Shown in pieces: positions 17,989 through 29,157 of a stretch of 64,000 bases of DNA. Source of the stretch: Pseudomonas putida W15Oct28 (lineage in GTDB: Bacteria > Pseudomonadota > Gammaproteobacteria > Pseudomonadales > Pseudomonadaceae); assembly GCF_000708715.2 (NCBI RefSeq), contig NZ_JENB01000020.1, positions 58,181 through 122,180 on the forward strand, in the 5' to 3' direction. Position 1 is the first letter of the stretch. The number at the start of each line of letters is the position of its first letter. A program made the position numbers and the translations under genes. The notes beneath the pieces were generated by a model. The model had not been told where the DNA came from. It saw nothing but the letters and a program-made list of their open reading frames with translations, and ran no database searches.

Positions 17989-19530
17989 ATGACGCAAGCC
18001 AACAACACCGTGTACACCGACCTGAGCGTCGATGAGCTGGTAAAAGAAGCGCTGCAACGCGGTGAAGGCGTACTAGCCGATACTGGCGCACTGGTCGTAG
18101 AGACCGGTCACCGTACTGGCCGTTCGCCGGCTGACCGTTTCATCGTCGAAGAACCTTCCACCCAGGACGCCATTTCCTGGGGCCCGATCAACCGCAAGTT
18201 CCCGGCCGACAAGTTCGATGCCCTGTGGGACCGCGTCGAGGCGTTCAACAACGCCCAGGATCACTTCGTTTCCTACGTTCACGTAGGGGCGGCTGCCGAG
18301 CACTACCTGCCGGTGAAGATGACCACCCAGACTGCCTGGCAGAACCTGTTCGGCCGTTGCCTGTTCATCAACCCGGAGCAGTTCAACCCGGCTGGCCGCG
18401 ATCAGTGGCAGGTGCTCAACGTTGCCAACTTCGTGTGCGAGCCTGAGCGTGACGGCACCAACTCCGACGGTTGCGTGATCATCAACTTCGCCGCCAAGAA
18501 AGTGCTGATCGCTGGCATGCGTTACGCCGGCGAAATGAAGAAAGCCATGTTCTCGGTGCAGAACTTCCTGCTGCCGGCTGCCGACGTACTGCCAATGCAC
18601 TGCGCGGCCAACATCGGCGAAGAAGGCGATGTGACCCTGTTCTTCGGCCTGTCCGGCACCGGCAAGACCACCTTGTCGGCCGACGAAAGCCGTTACCTGA
18701 TCGGTGACGACGAGCACGGCTGGGGCGAAGGCGTTGTCTTCAACATGGAAGGCGGCTGCTACGCCAAGTGCATCGACCTGTCCGAGAAGAACGAGCCGGT
18801 CATCTGGAAAGCCATCAAGCACGGCGCTGTGCTGGAAAACGTCGTTCTCGACGCCAACAAGCACGCCGACTACACCGATGTCAGCCTGACCCAGAACAGC
18901 CGTGCAGCCTACCCGCTGGAGCACGTTGCCAAGCGTTCCGAAGCGAACCTGGGCGGCGAGCCTAACGCGGTCATCTTCCTGACCTGCGACCTGACCGGTG
19001 TTCTGCCTCCGGTTTCGATCCTGAACAACGAGCAGGCGGCCTACCACTTCCTGTCCGGTTACACCGCGCTGGTCGGTTCGACCGAAATGGGTTCGGGCGG
19101 CGGCATCAAGTCCACCTTCTCCACCTGCTTCGGCGCACCGTTCTTCCCGCGCCCGGCTGGCGAGTACGCCGAGCTGCTGATCAAGCGTATCAACGGCTTC
19201 AACTCCAAGGTCTACCTGGTCAACACCGGCTGGACCGGCGGTGGCTACGGCGTTGGCAAGCGCTTCAGCATCCCGACCACCCGTGCGGTGATCGCTGCGA
19301 TCCAGAGCGGCGCGCTGGTCGGTGCCGAAACCGAGCACCTGGACATCATCAACCTGGACGTACCAAAAGTCGTCCCGGGCGTTGAAACCGAGCTGCTCAA
19401 CCCGCGCACCAACTGGGCTGACAAAGCTGCCTACGACGCGGCGGCCCAAGGCCTGGCCAAGCTGTTCATCGAAAACTTCAAGAAGTTCGAAGTTTCCGAC
19501 GCCATCAAGGCCGCTGGCCCACAGCTGTAA
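17989..19530 (+). CDS. pckA: Phosphoenolpyruvate carboxykinase (ATP)
   Basis: PckA converts oxaloacetate and ATP to phosphoenolpyruvate, the entry to gluconeogenesis. The 513-residue product has the substrate loop HRTGRSPADRF, the P-loop GLSGTGKTT at residues 220-228 and the kinase-2 metal motif LIGDDEHGW. ATG 17989 gives the expected N-terminus MTQANNTVYTDLS. An earlier ATG 12 codons upstream would lie in the leader hairpin region. Codon use is strongly biased, as for a highly expressed gene. A clear intrinsic terminator follows. Confidence 0.97.
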   Translation: MTQANNTVYTDLSVDELVKEALQRGEGVLADTGALVVETGHRTGRSPADRFIVEEPSTQDAISWGPINRKFPADKFDALWDRVEAFNNAQDHFVSYVHVGAAAEHYLPVKMTTQTAWQNLFGRCLFINPEQFNPAGRDQWQVLNVANFVCEPERDGTNSDGCVIINFAAKKVLIAGMRYAGEMKKAMFSVQNFLLPAADVLPMHCAANIGEEGDVTLFFGLSGTGKTTLSADESRYLIGDDEHGWGEGVVFNMEGGCYAKCIDLSEKNEPVIWKAIKHGAVLENVVLDANKHADYTDVSLTQNSRAAYPLEHVAKRSEANLGGEPNAVIFLTCDLTGVLPPVSILNNEQAAYHFLSGYTALVGSTEMGSGGGIKSTFSTCFGAPFFPRPAGEYAELLIKRINGFNSKVYLVNTGWTGGGYGVGKRFSIPTTRAVIAAIQSGALVGAETEHLDIINLDVPKVVPGVETELLNPRTNWADKAAYDAAAQGLAKLFIENFKKFEVSDAIKAAGPQL

Positions 19531-19553
19531 GCTGAGCCAGCCGTAACAAGAAA

Positions 19554-19577
19554 GCCGCCCTCAGGGGCGGCTTTTTT
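19554..19577 (+). terminator. pckA intrinsic terminator
   Basis: GCCGCCC and GGGCGGC form a 7-bp GC stem around TCAG and are followed by six Ts. Confidence 0.9.
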
Positions 19578-19607
19578 GTTCTTGATTCCCGGCTCACGCG
19601 GTTTTTT

Positions 19608-19720
19608 GTAGGAGCGGCCTTGTGTCGCGATGGGCCGCGACGCGGCCCCAGGATCTCAGTGTCAATGCAGAAATTGCTGGGGCTGCGTCGCAGCCCATCG
19701 CGACACAAGGCCGCTCCTAC
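19608..19720. repeat. Inverted REP pair
   Basis: Two copies of the TGTCGCGA-family REP face each other with near-perfect arms (GTAGGAGCGGCCTTGTGTCG at the left end and its complement at the right). The loop is about 45 bp. It lies between pckA and the next gene. Confidence 0.92.
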
Positions 19721-19816
19721 ATGGGATCTCGAGGCTTTGGGAGGCGGCTCAGGCAGCGAAAGTCTGGATTTTCTGTTTCACTGTCAGCATCAATTGCGAA
19801 GACAAGAGCCAGACAG

Positions 19817-20257
19817 ATGACCGAATCCCCTCAGCGCACTGCCTTCTCCCACTTCCACCCCATCCTCACCCGCCCTTCGGACAACGACGTCAACGGCCAT
19901 ATCGCCGGTGCTACCGTGCATGGTTTTTTCGAAACCGCTATCCATGCCTTTCTCGTCGAACAGGCCGAGGTGGACCTGCGTGACGGCGCGCTGGCGGCCT
20001 TCGTGGTCAGTTCGGCTGCGGACTTCTACGCGTTGCCGGGCTTCCCCGATGTGCTCGAAGTGGGCTTGGGGGTGACGCGCCTGGCGGGCAGTACGGTGGA
20101 GTACCGCCTGGCGCTGTTCCGCCCGGGCGAGCCGGAGGCGTGTGCGGCAGGTGCGGTGGTGCAGGTGTTCATCGAGCGCGCCAGTGGCAGGCCGGTGACA
20201 CTGCCAGAGGCGCTGCAGGTGATTATGTCTGGGCTTGTACTGGAGCAGCAGGCATAA
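19817..20257 (+). CDS. 4HBT-family acyl-CoA thioesterase
   Basis: The 146-residue protein has the 4-hydroxybenzoyl-CoA thioesterase pattern (RPSDNDVNGHIAGATVHGFFET, with the conserved acidic residue and GH), then a hotdog beta-sheet. It would hydrolyse short or medium acyl-CoA esters in the cytoplasm. ATG 19817 has AAGAG about eight bases upstream; the frame is open through the REP region, which is not coding. It is convergent with the glycine-zipper gene, sharing a bidirectional terminator. Confidence 0.82.
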   Translation: MTESPQRTAFSHFHPILTRPSDNDVNGHIAGATVHGFFETAIHAFLVEQAEVDLRDGALAAFVVSSAADFYALPGFPDVLEVGLGVTRLAGSTVEYRLALFRPGEPEACAAGAVVQVFIERASGRPVTLPEALQVIMSGLVLEQQA

Positions 20258-20287
20258 AAAAGCCCCGCCGTAAGGGGCGGGGCTTTT
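20258..20287. terminator. Bidirectional intrinsic terminator
   Basis: AAAAGCCCCGCC and GGCGGGGCTTTT form a 12-bp perfect stem. With A-runs on one side and T-runs on the other, it can stop transcription from both the thioesterase (+) and the glycine-zipper gene (-). Confidence 0.92.
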
Positions 20288-20312
20288 GTTGCCAGGGCAG
20301 GGCCCTCAGGCA

Positions 20313-20792
20313 TCAGTCGCGCCAGTGGCGCTTGTGCTTGCGGTGGCCGTAGTGGCGGCCGCGATCGTAGTGGCGACGGTCGTCGTAGCCGCGACGGTAG
20401 CGGCGGTCTTCATGGCGCTCGTCTTCGTCGGCCTTGTTGCCCATGTAGTTACCCAGCGCACCACCAGCACCACCGCCGGCTGCTGCGCCAATGTAGCTAC
20501 CGGTGGTGCCGCCCACCGAGCGACCGACCACGTTACCGCCAGCTGCGCCCAGCGCGCCGCCGATAGCGGCCTCACCGCGCTGGCGCTTGTCGGCGCCCAG
20601 GGCACCGCCGGCCGCGCCGCCCAGGCCTGCGCCAATGGCGCCGCCGGTGCTACCACCGATGGAGTTGCCCACCACTGAGCCCAGTACCCCACCCAATGCG
20701 CCGCCGATGCCGGCCTCGGTGGTGCCGCCTGCCATGGCAACGCCGCTGAGCAAGCTGAAAGACAACAACAGAATCGAGGAGTACTTCTTCAT
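20313..20792 (-). CDS. Secreted glycine-zipper protein
   Basis: The 159-residue product starts with a signal peptide (MKKYSSILLLSFSLLSGVAMA) and has two long glycine-zipper blocks, roughly residues 28-70 and 78-118, full of GGALGG, GSVVGNS and GAAGGN repeats that can insert in membranes. The tail is rich in Arg, His, Asp and Tyr. It is probably a periplasmic or outer-membrane protein of the YMGG/OmpA-like glycine-zipper group. No lipobox cysteine is visible. The reading frame extends 30 codons further upstream, but the Lys-rich signal start fits best at 20792. Confidence 0.82.
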   Translation of the reverse strand: MKKYSSILLLSFSLLSGVAMAGGTTEAGIGGALGGVLGSVVGNSIGGSTGGAIGAGLGGAAGGALGADKRQRGEAAIGGALGAAGGNVVGRSVGGTTGSYIGAAAGGGAGGALGNYMGNKADEDERHEDRRYRRGYDDRRHYDRGRHYGHRKHKRHWRD

Positions 20793-20949
20793 CAAGAGAG
20801 CCTCATAGGGATGACGAGGCGAATTTGAGGGTAAGCGGCGTGGCTGGCAAACGAAATCCGACGAGTAGCACGAGTTGTACACAATTCTCTAAGTTACTGT
20901 ATTTACTGTGAAACTTTATCGATTTTCGGCTGTCTGAGACCTTTATGAC

Positions 20950-20983
20950 AAAGCCCTGAACCGTTACGGAACAGGGCTTTTTT
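20950..20983 (+). terminator. Stem-loop with T-run
   Basis: AAAGCCCTG and CAGGGCTTT enclose an inner CCGTTACGG palindrome; a T-run follows on the plus strand and an A-run precedes it. It lies between the start of the glycine-zipper gene and the end of the FdhF-like gene, both on the minus strand, so it may act mostly for the latter despite the better T-run on the other side. Confidence 0.65.
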
Positions 20984-21005
20984 CGTTTTTGCGCTGTCGC
21001 TTCTG

Positions 21006-21098
21006 GCCTCTTCGCGGGCTTGCCCGCTCCCACAGGATCACCACCAACTTCAAGCTTGGTGAAGTACCTGTGGGAGCGGGCAAGCCCGCGAAGAGCCC
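21006..21098. repeat. Inverted REP pair
   Basis: Two GCGGGC-type REP copies (CTCTTCGCGGGCTTGCCCGC and its complement) face each other across about 30 bp, directly after the FdhF-like gene. Confidence 0.92.
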
Positions 21099-21108
21099 AA
21101 CGCAATGC

Positions 21109-23454
<2,346 letters not shown>

Positions 23455-23459
23455 GGCTG

Positions 23460-24290
23460 TTACGACTCCGCCGCTGGGCTGTAGACCCGCGGTGCGCTGT
23501 GCTTGGGCAAATGGATGAGGTTGAGGTTGTGCTTGCGTGCCCATTGCAGGGCAAGGCCGGTGGGCGCCGACAGGCTGACCAGGGTCTGGATGCCGGCACG
23601 CAGTACTTTCTGGATCAGCTCCAGGCTGCAGCGGCTGGTGACGATGGCCAGGCCGCCCTGGCTGTCGATGCCTTGGCGCAGCAGGGCGCCGATCAGCTTG
23701 TCGAGGGCGTTGTGCCGGCCGATGTCTTCGCGGCCGAGCAGCAGCTCGCCATGGCGGTCCATGAACAGTGCCGCATGCACAGCCCCGCAATGCTGGCCCA
23801 ACGGCTGGAAGGCATCGATGCGTTCACGCAGGCCGACCAGCCACTGGGCCGGGGGCAGGGGTGCGCCAGGCAGCACGGCCAGCTCCGGCAGGGCTTGCTC
23901 CAGGGCTTCGACCCCACACAGGCCGCAACCACTGGTGCCGGCCAGCTGGCGGCGCTGGTTTTTCAGGTTCCAGAACGCCCGGCTGGAAATTTCCAGGTCG
24001 GCGTACATCGCCGAACCGCTGCCGGAGAGTTTCAGGTCGTAGATTTCTGCCGTGCCTTCGACAATGCCGCTGCCAACGCTGAAACCGACGGCGAAGTCTT
24101 CCAGGTCGGTGGGGCTTACCAGCATCACTGCCTGGTTCAGGCCGTTGTAGACAATGGCCAGGGCCACTTCTTCGGCCAGCGGGGTGCTGTCGCGTTGGGC
24201 GTCGCTGAGCTGGACGTAGTCGTAGGTGTTGCTGGCGGCGGGCATGGACAAGGGCGATGAGGCCGCGCAGACCGGAGGTTTGCTGTTCAT
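23460..24290 (-). CDS. fdhD: Formate dehydrogenase accessory sulfurtransferase FdhD
   Basis: FdhD passes sulfur to the bis-MGD molybdenum cofactor of formate dehydrogenase-like enzymes. The 276-residue product has the catalytic pair Cys122-X2-Cys125 (SGCGLCGVEAL), plus EDFAVGFSVGSGIV and GREDIGRHNALDKLIG. It is upstream of, and nearly touching, the molybdoenzyme gene (five bases apart), so the two make an enzyme-plus-maturation operon. Confidence 0.93.
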   Translation of the reverse strand: MNSKPPVCAASSPLSMPAASNTYDYVQLSDAQRDSTPLAEEVALAIVYNGLNQAVMLVSPTDLEDFAVGFSVGSGIVEGTAEIYDLKLSGSGSAMYADLEISSRAFWNLKNQRRQLAGTSGCGLCGVEALEQALPELAVLPGAPLPPAQWLVGLRERIDAFQPLGQHCGAVHAALFMDRHGELLLGREDIGRHNALDKLIGALLRQGIDSQGGLAIVTSRCSLELIQKVLRAGIQTLVSLSAPTGLALQWARKHNLNLIHLPKHSAPRVYSPAAES

Positions 24291-24467
24291 CGGGGCGTTG
24301 AATACCGGCGGCTTTCTGATAGCACAAGCCTAGGCTTGCGGGCCGGCGGCGTCTAATCGCTAGGCTCTATGCCTTGATAGACCGCGTCGATTGGTCGCAC
24401 GGGGGGCGGGAGTGGAAAAGCTGGCCTAGACTCGTGTGTCCGAGGTTTCGTCAACAAGGAGAGCGCA

Positions 24468-24908
24468 ATGAGCCTGTTCAGTTTCGTGAAGGAAGCCGGC
24501 GAGAAGTTGATAGACCTGCTGACCCCTGGCAATGCCAATGCCGAGGAGCAGCTGAAGAAACACGTGGAAAGTGTCGGCTTGGGTAACCCGAACATCACCG
24601 CCACTGTAGAGGGAGACAAGATCACCCTCAAGGGTGAAGTGGCCAGCCAGGAAGAGAAGGAGAAGATCATTCTCGCAGCCGGCAACATCAATGGCGTGGC
24701 CAGCGTGGATGACCAGATCACCGTGACCGGGCCGGTGGTGGCGGCGGCCAGGTTTGTTACGGTGAAGAAGGGCGACACGCTGTCTGCCATTTCTGTGGTG
24801 GTTTACGGCAATGCCAACCAGTACAACAAGATCTTCGAGGCCAACAAGCCAATGCTGTCGCACCCGGACAAGATCTATCCGGGGCAGGTGCTGCGTATTC
24901 CTGACTGA
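24468..24908 (+). CDS. kbp: BON-LysM protein, Kbp-like potassium-binding protein
   Basis: The 146-residue protein has a BON domain (about residues 25-90) and a C-terminal LysM domain (97-145, VKKGDTLSAISVVVYGNANQYNKIFEANK). This is the architecture of E. coli Kbp/YgaU, a cytoplasmic K+ sensor; no signal peptide is seen. AAGGAG lies seven bases before the ATG. It is followed by a REP pair and the convergent yrfG. Confidence 0.88.
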   Translation: MSLFSFVKEAGEKLIDLLTPGNANAEEQLKKHVESVGLGNPNITATVEGDKITLKGEVASQEEKEKIILAAGNINGVASVDDQITVTGPVVAAARFVTVKKGDTLSAISVVVYGNANQYNKIFEANKPMLSHPDKIYPGQVLRIPD

Positions 24909-24926
24909 TCTCTGAAGCCTGTAGCG

Positions 24927-25014
24927 GCCTCTTCGCGGGCGCGCCCGCTCCCACAGGTACAGCGCCAGCGTTGAATGTGGCGCTGTACCTGTGGGAGCGG
25001 GCATGCCCGCGAAT
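24927..25014. repeat. Inverted REP pair with complementary loop
   Basis: Two GCGGGC-type REP copies flank a loop whose ends (GTACAGCGCCA and TGGCGCTGTAC) are themselves complementary, so the whole 88 bp can fold as one long hairpin between the convergent kbp and yrfG genes. Confidence 0.9.
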
Positions 25015-25020
25015 GGGGCG

Positions 25021-25683
25021 TCACAGGCCTGCCAATAACTCCCGGTAATCCTCGACCGCCGCAAACTCTTCGGTATCCCGCGGCCCTGCCTTGCTATCTG
25101 GCTGGCGCACCGCCAGCAGGTGCCCCACCCCAAACCGCTGTGCACTGCGCAAAATTGCCAGCGTGTCATCGATAAACAGGCTGCGCCCCGGCTCAAAGCC
25201 GATATCCGCCTGCAACGCATCCCAGAACTGCGGGCTTTCCTTGGGGTAGCCATAATCGTGCGAGCTGATCAGCCGTTCGAAATACGGCGCCAGTTCCACC
25301 CGTTCCAGCTTCAGCGACAGCGAGTCGCGGTGCGCATTGGTGATCATCACCACGCGTTTGCCCGCCTTGCGGATTGCCGCCAGAAAGGTATCGGCGTCCG
25401 GTCGCAGGGCAATCAGGTCGGCAATTTCCTGCTTCAGCTCACGTATAGGCAGGCGCAGCTCGCGGCTCCAGAAGTCCAGGCAATACCAGTTCAGCGTGCC
25501 GGCATTGCGCTCGAACAGCGGTTGCAGCTCCATTTCCGCCATGGCCCGGCTCACCCCGTGCAGCTCGGCATAGCGCTGGGGCAGGTGCTCCAGCCAGAAG
25601 CGGTTGTCGTAATGCAGGTCGAGCAGGGTGCCGTCCATGTCCAGCAGGACGGTATCGATGGCAGACCAGGGAATAACAGGCAT
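25021..25683 (-). CDS. yrfG: HAD-family nucleotidase YrfG (GMP/IMP-type)
   Basis: This 220-residue hydrolase has HAD motif I (VLLDMDGTLLDL), motif II (VVMITNAHR), and motifs III/IV (KESPQFWDAL, GRSLFIDDTLAILRSA). The E. coli relative dephosphorylates purine nucleotides. It is divergent from nudE across 64 bp, and both products act on nucleotides. The start ATG is at 25683. Confidence 0.9.
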   Translation of the reverse strand: MPVIPWSAIDTVLLDMDGTLLDLHYDNRFWLEHLPQRYAELHGVSRAMAEMELQPLFERNAGTLNWYCLDFWSRELRLPIRELKQEIADLIALRPDADTFLAAIRKAGKRVVMITNAHRDSLSLKLERVELAPYFERLISSHDYGYPKESPQFWDALQADIGFEPGRSLFIDDTLAILRSAQRFGVGHLLAVRQPDSKAGPRDTEEFAAVEDYRELLAGL

Positions 25684-25747
25684 GGGAAACTCTCGATCAG
25701 TCGGCTAGCCGCGGTATAGTAACCCGTTCACGCCAAGGAGCCGCCCC

Positions 25748-26314
25748 ATGCGCCAGAAACCCACCGTCCTCAGCCGCGAAATCGTCGCCAGCAGCCGTCT
25801 GTTCCGCGTCGAAGCCGTGCAATTGCGCTTCAGCAATGGCAACGAGCGTACCTACGAGCGTTTGGTGGGCCGGGGTAACGGCTACGGCGCGGTGATGATC
25901 GTGGCCATGCTCGACGCCGAGCACGCCGTGCTGGTGGAGGAATACTGCGGCGGCACCGATGAATACGAGCTGTCGTTGCCCAAGGGCCTGATCGAGCCGG
26001 GCGAGGACGTGCTGGCGGCAGCCGACCGGGAGCTCAAGGAAGAAGCCGGTTTTGGCGCACGCCAGCTGGAGCACCTGACCGAACTGTCGCTGTCGCCGGG
26101 CTACATGAGCCAGAAGATCCAGGTAGTGCTGGCCACCGACCTGTACGAAGAGCGCCTGGAAGGCGATGAGCCGGAGCCGATGCGGGTCGACAAGGTCAAC
26201 CTGCGCGAGTTGTCGGCATTGGCCATGCACCCGCAGTTCACCGAGGGCCGCGCCCTGGCGGCGCTGTACCTGGCCCGTGACCTGATGATCCAGCGGGGTC
26301 TGCTGGAGCTATGA
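25748..26314 (+). CDS. nudE: ADP compounds hydrolase NudE
   Basis: The 188-residue Nudix enzyme cleaves ADP-ribose, Ap3A and NADH. The Nudix box lies at residues 80-102 (GLIEPGEDVLAAADRELKEE followed by AGFG), matching GX5EX7REUXEEXGU. AAGGAG lies upstream of the ATG. Its stop overlaps the cysQ ATG by four bases (ATGA). Confidence 0.95.
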   Translation: MRQKPTVLSREIVASSRLFRVEAVQLRFSNGNERTYERLVGRGNGYGAVMIVAMLDAEHAVLVEEYCGGTDEYELSLPKGLIEPGEDVLAAADRELKEEAGFGARQLEHLTELSLSPGYMSQKIQVVLATDLYEERLEGDEPEPMRVDKVNLRELSALAMHPQFTEGRALAALYLARDLMIQRGLLEL

Positions 26315-27129
26315 ACGACCTGCAACTGATGCACGAAGTGGTCAAGCTGGCGCTGACCGCAGGTGAGGCGATCCTGCCGTTCTGGCGCGCCGATGTGGCC
26401 GTGACCAACAAGGCCGACGATTCGCCGGTGACCGCCGCCGACCTGGCAGCGCACCGGGTGATTGCCGATGGCCTGCTGGCGCTGGCGCCGCACATTCCGG
26501 TGCTGTCCGAGGAAGACTGCAACATTCCGCTGAGTGAGCGTGAGGGTTGGAGCCGCTGGTGGCTGGTCGACCCGCTGGACGGCACCAAGGAGTTCATTGC
26601 CGGCAGTGAAGAGTTCACGGTCAACATCGCCCTGGTCGAAAACGGCGAGGTGGTGTTTGGCGTGGTTTCGATGCCCACCAATGGGCGCTGCTATTCTGGT
26701 GGGCGCGGCATCGGGGCCTGGCGTGCAGATGCCGGTGAGGCGGCGCAGCCGATTCAGGTACGCAACGCACCTGCGCAGGGCGAGCGTTTTACCGTGGTGG
26801 CCAGCCGTCGACATTCCAGCCCGGAGCAGGAAGCGCTGTTGGCCGGCCTTGGGGCTGCGGTGGGTGAGCTGGAGCTGGCCAATATCGGCAGTTCGTTGAA
26901 GTTCTGCTTGCTGGCAGAGGGCAGCGCCGATTGCTATCCGCGCCTGGCACCGACTTCGCAGTGGGACACTGCGGCGGCGCAGGGGGTGGTGGAAGGGGCC
27001 GGTGGCGAGGTGATCGGGCTGGACGGGTTGCCGTTCCGGTACCCGGCGCGGGAGTCGCTGCTTAATCCGTATTTCCTGGCATTGCCGGCCAATGCTGCAT
27101 GGCGCCAGGCCTTCCTGAGCCTGATCTGA
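26311..27129 (+). CDS. cysQ: 3'(2'),5'-bisphosphate nucleotidase CysQ
   Basis: CysQ removes the 3'-phosphate from PAP and PAPS, by-products of sulfate assimilation. The 272-residue inositol monophosphatase-fold enzyme has the lithium-sensitive motif WLVDPLDGTKEFI, the acidic LSEED and the C-terminal site WDTAAAQGVVEGAGG. It is translationally coupled to nudE; the pair clears nucleotide by-products. Confidence 0.95.
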   Translation: MNDLQLMHEVVKLALTAGEAILPFWRADVAVTNKADDSPVTAADLAAHRVIADGLLALAPHIPVLSEEDCNIPLSEREGWSRWWLVDPLDGTKEFIAGSEEFTVNIALVENGEVVFGVVSMPTNGRCYSGGRGIGAWRADAGEAAQPIQVRNAPAQGERFTVVASRRHSSPEQEALLAGLGAAVGELELANIGSSLKFCLLAEGSADCYPRLAPTSQWDTAAAQGVVEGAGGEVIGLDGLPFRYPARESLLNPYFLALPANAAWRQAFLSLI

Positions 27130-27144
27130 CGGGTTTCACCCTAC

Positions 27145-27277
27145 CCTGTGGGAGCGGCCTTGTGTCGCGAAAGGGTCGCAAAGCGGCCCCAGGATTTCAG
27201 CTTTGCCGCGAGAATTGCCGGGGCCGCTTTGCGGCCCTATCCGACCGGTCCGGCGCCCCGGCAAGGCCGCTCCCACA
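27145..27277. repeat. Inverted REP pair, one arm diverged
   Basis: A TGTCGCGA-family REP (CTGTGGGAGCGGCCTTGTGT) faces a copy in which the core is altered (CCGACCGGTCCGGCGCC before AAGGCCGCTCCCACA). It lies between cysQ and a convergent thioesterase gene. Confidence 0.85.
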
Positions 27278-27295
27278 AAGTCCGCGTAAGTCGTA

Positions 27296-27751
27296 CTAGC
27301 GGTGCAGCACGTACTGGCCGCTGAATTTCACCGCTGGCTCGTCACTTCCGGCATTGCTCACGGTGGTTTCCAGCGTCAACCGCGCCCGCCCACGGCGCTG
27401 GTACATGGCCAGGAATCGCTCCCAGGTTTTCTCGTCGGGCGCCGCACACCGCGCCACCGCCGCACCGGTAACGGGCAACGGATAACTGATCTGCCCTTCC
27501 TGGATGACGATGTGCCCGTCATCGACCCCCAGCGCCCGCAAGCGCAGGTGCAGCCAGCCCCAGCCCGCCAGCACGGCGGCGCAGTACAGGCTGCCGCCAA
27601 ACATGGTGCTCTTGTGGTTGACGTTGGCCGCCAGCGGCAGTTGCAGGCGCAGGGTGTGCTGCTGCCAATCGATCACTTCCAGGCCCATTTCGCGGGTCAG
27701 GGGGATGTCGCTGTGCAGTACGGACTGCAGGTACTGGCTATCGGTGTTCAT
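27296..27751 (-). CDS. YiiD C-terminal-type thioesterase
   Basis: The 151-residue protein matches the YiiD_C putative thioesterase domain of the hotdog fold (LPLAANVNHKSTMFGGSLYCAAVLAGW). The ATG at 27751 overlaps the stop of the upstream response regulator by one base (TGATG). Its substrate is unknown, and why it is coupled to a two-component system is not clear. A TTG one codon earlier is an alternative start. Confidence 0.82.
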   Translation of the reverse strand: MNTDSQYLQSVLHSDIPLTREMGLEVIDWQQHTLRLQLPLAANVNHKSTMFGGSLYCAAVLAGWGWLHLRLRALGVDDGHIVIQEGQISYPLPVTGAAVARCAAPDEKTWERFLAMYQRRGRARLTLETTVSNAGSDEPAVKFSGQYVLHR

Positions 27752-29157
27752 CAACGGTGGTCCTCGTGGTCGTCATGCCCGCCGCTGCCGCCGTCAAAGC
27801 TCAAGCTGTGCTTGCGCAGCTTGTCGTGCAGGGTCTTGCGGGGGATGCCCAGCGCCTCGGCCAGGCTGCGCATGGAGCTGTGTGGCTGGGCCAGTTCGGC
27901 AGCGATCAGCGAGCGTTCGAAGTGCTCGACCTGTTCGCTGAGGTTGCCGCTGAGCACTGGCACTGCAGCTGCTGTCGGCGGTGGCGCCTGGCCGTCCAGG
28001 GCCAGCTCCAGGCCAAGGGCGAAACGCTCGGCGGCGTTCTGCAGCTCGCGTACATTGCCTGGCCAAGGGTGGCGCAACAGCACGGCACGTTGGGCCGGCT
28101 GCAAGGTGTGCGGCGCCAGGCCATGGCGTTGGCTGGCGGCATCAGCGAAGTGCTGGAACAGCACCAGTATGTCATCGCCGCGTTCGCGCAGCGGCGGGAT
28201 ACGCAGCGGCGCCACGTTCAGGCGGTAATACAGGTCGGCACGGAAGCGCCCCTGGTCGGCGGACTGGCGCAGGTCTTCCTTGGTCGCGGCAATGATGCGG
28301 ATATCCAGCGGGATCAGCTGGTTGCCACCTAGCCGCTCGACCACCCGCTCCTGCAACATGCGCAGCAGTTTTACCTGTACATCCAGGCTCATGCTCTCGA
28401 TTTCGTCGAGGAACAGCGTGCCGCCGTTGGCGAACTCGAACTTGCCGATACGACGTTTCTGCGCGCCAGTGAAGGCGCCTGGCTCATGGCCAAACAGCTC
28501 GCTTTCCACCACTGACTCGGCCAGCGCGCCGGCGTTGATCGCCACGAACGGGCCGTCGCGGCGGCTGGACAAGTCGTGCAGGGCGCGGGCAACCACCTCT
28601 TTGCCCGCGCCGGTTTCACCCAAAATCAGCACATCGGCGCGGGTGCCGGCCAGGGCGCCGATCTGCTCGCGCAGGCGCAGCATGGACGGCGAATGGCCGA
28701 CCAGGCGGGTGGCCAGTTGCTGGCGGTCGCTCAGTGCCAGGCGCAGGCTGCGGTTGTCCAGCACCAGCCGGCGCAGGGCCAGGGCGCGGCGCACGCTGTC
28801 GAGCAGGGCGTCTGTGGCAAAGGGTTTTTCCAGGAAGTCATACGCCCCGGCGCGCATCGCCTGCACCGCCAGCGGCACATCGCCATGGCCGGTGATCAGC
28901 AGCACCGGCAGCTCGCTGTCGCGGCCGTGCAGTTGCTCCAGCAGTTGCAGGCCATCGATGCCCGGCATGCGGATGTCGCTGACCACCACACCGGGCCAGT
29001 CGGCCTCGATACGCTCGGCCAGGCCTTGGGCATCGGCCAGGGCGACCACCTTGAGCCCGGCCAGGTCCAGGGTCTGGCTCAGCGCCTGGCGCAGGTGCGG
29101 GTCATCGTCGACCAGGATGACCTGGGCTTGGCTGTCGATCAGTGTCTCGGTGGTCAT
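27751..29157 (-). CDS. Sigma-54-dependent response regulator, DctD/MifR-like
   Basis: The 468-residue protein has a receiver domain (phosphoacceptor Asp61, VVVSDIRMPG), a AAA+ sigma-54 activation domain with Walker A (GETGAGKE), the sigma-54-contact loop (EPGAFTGAQKRR) and Walker B (GGTLFLDEIESM), then a Fis-type helix-turn-helix (MRSLAEALGIPRKTLHDKL). It activates sigma-54 promoters, typically for C4-dicarboxylate or alpha-ketoglutarate uptake. The kinase gene is directly upstream with a four-base overlap. No transporter gene lies next to the pair, so the target is elsewhere. Confidence 0.92.
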   Translation of the reverse strand: MTTETLIDSQAQVILVDDDPHLRQALSQTLDLAGLKVVALADAQGLAERIEADWPGVVVSDIRMPGIDGLQLLEQLHGRDSELPVLLITGHGDVPLAVQAMRAGAYDFLEKPFATDALLDSVRRALALRRLVLDNRSLRLALSDRQQLATRLVGHSPSMLRLREQIGALAGTRADVLILGETGAGKEVVARALHDLSSRRDGPFVAINAGALAESVVESELFGHEPGAFTGAQKRRIGKFEFANGGTLFLDEIESMSLDVQVKLLRMLQERVVERLGGNQLIPLDIRIIAATKEDLRQSADQGRFRADLYYRLNVAPLRIPPLRERGDDILVLFQHFADAASQRHGLAPHTLQPAQRAVLLRHPWPGNVRELQNAAERFALGLELALDGQAPPPTAAAVPVLSGNLSEQVEHFERSLIAAELAQPHSSMRSLAEALGIPRKTLHDKLRKHSLSFDGGSGGHDDHEDHR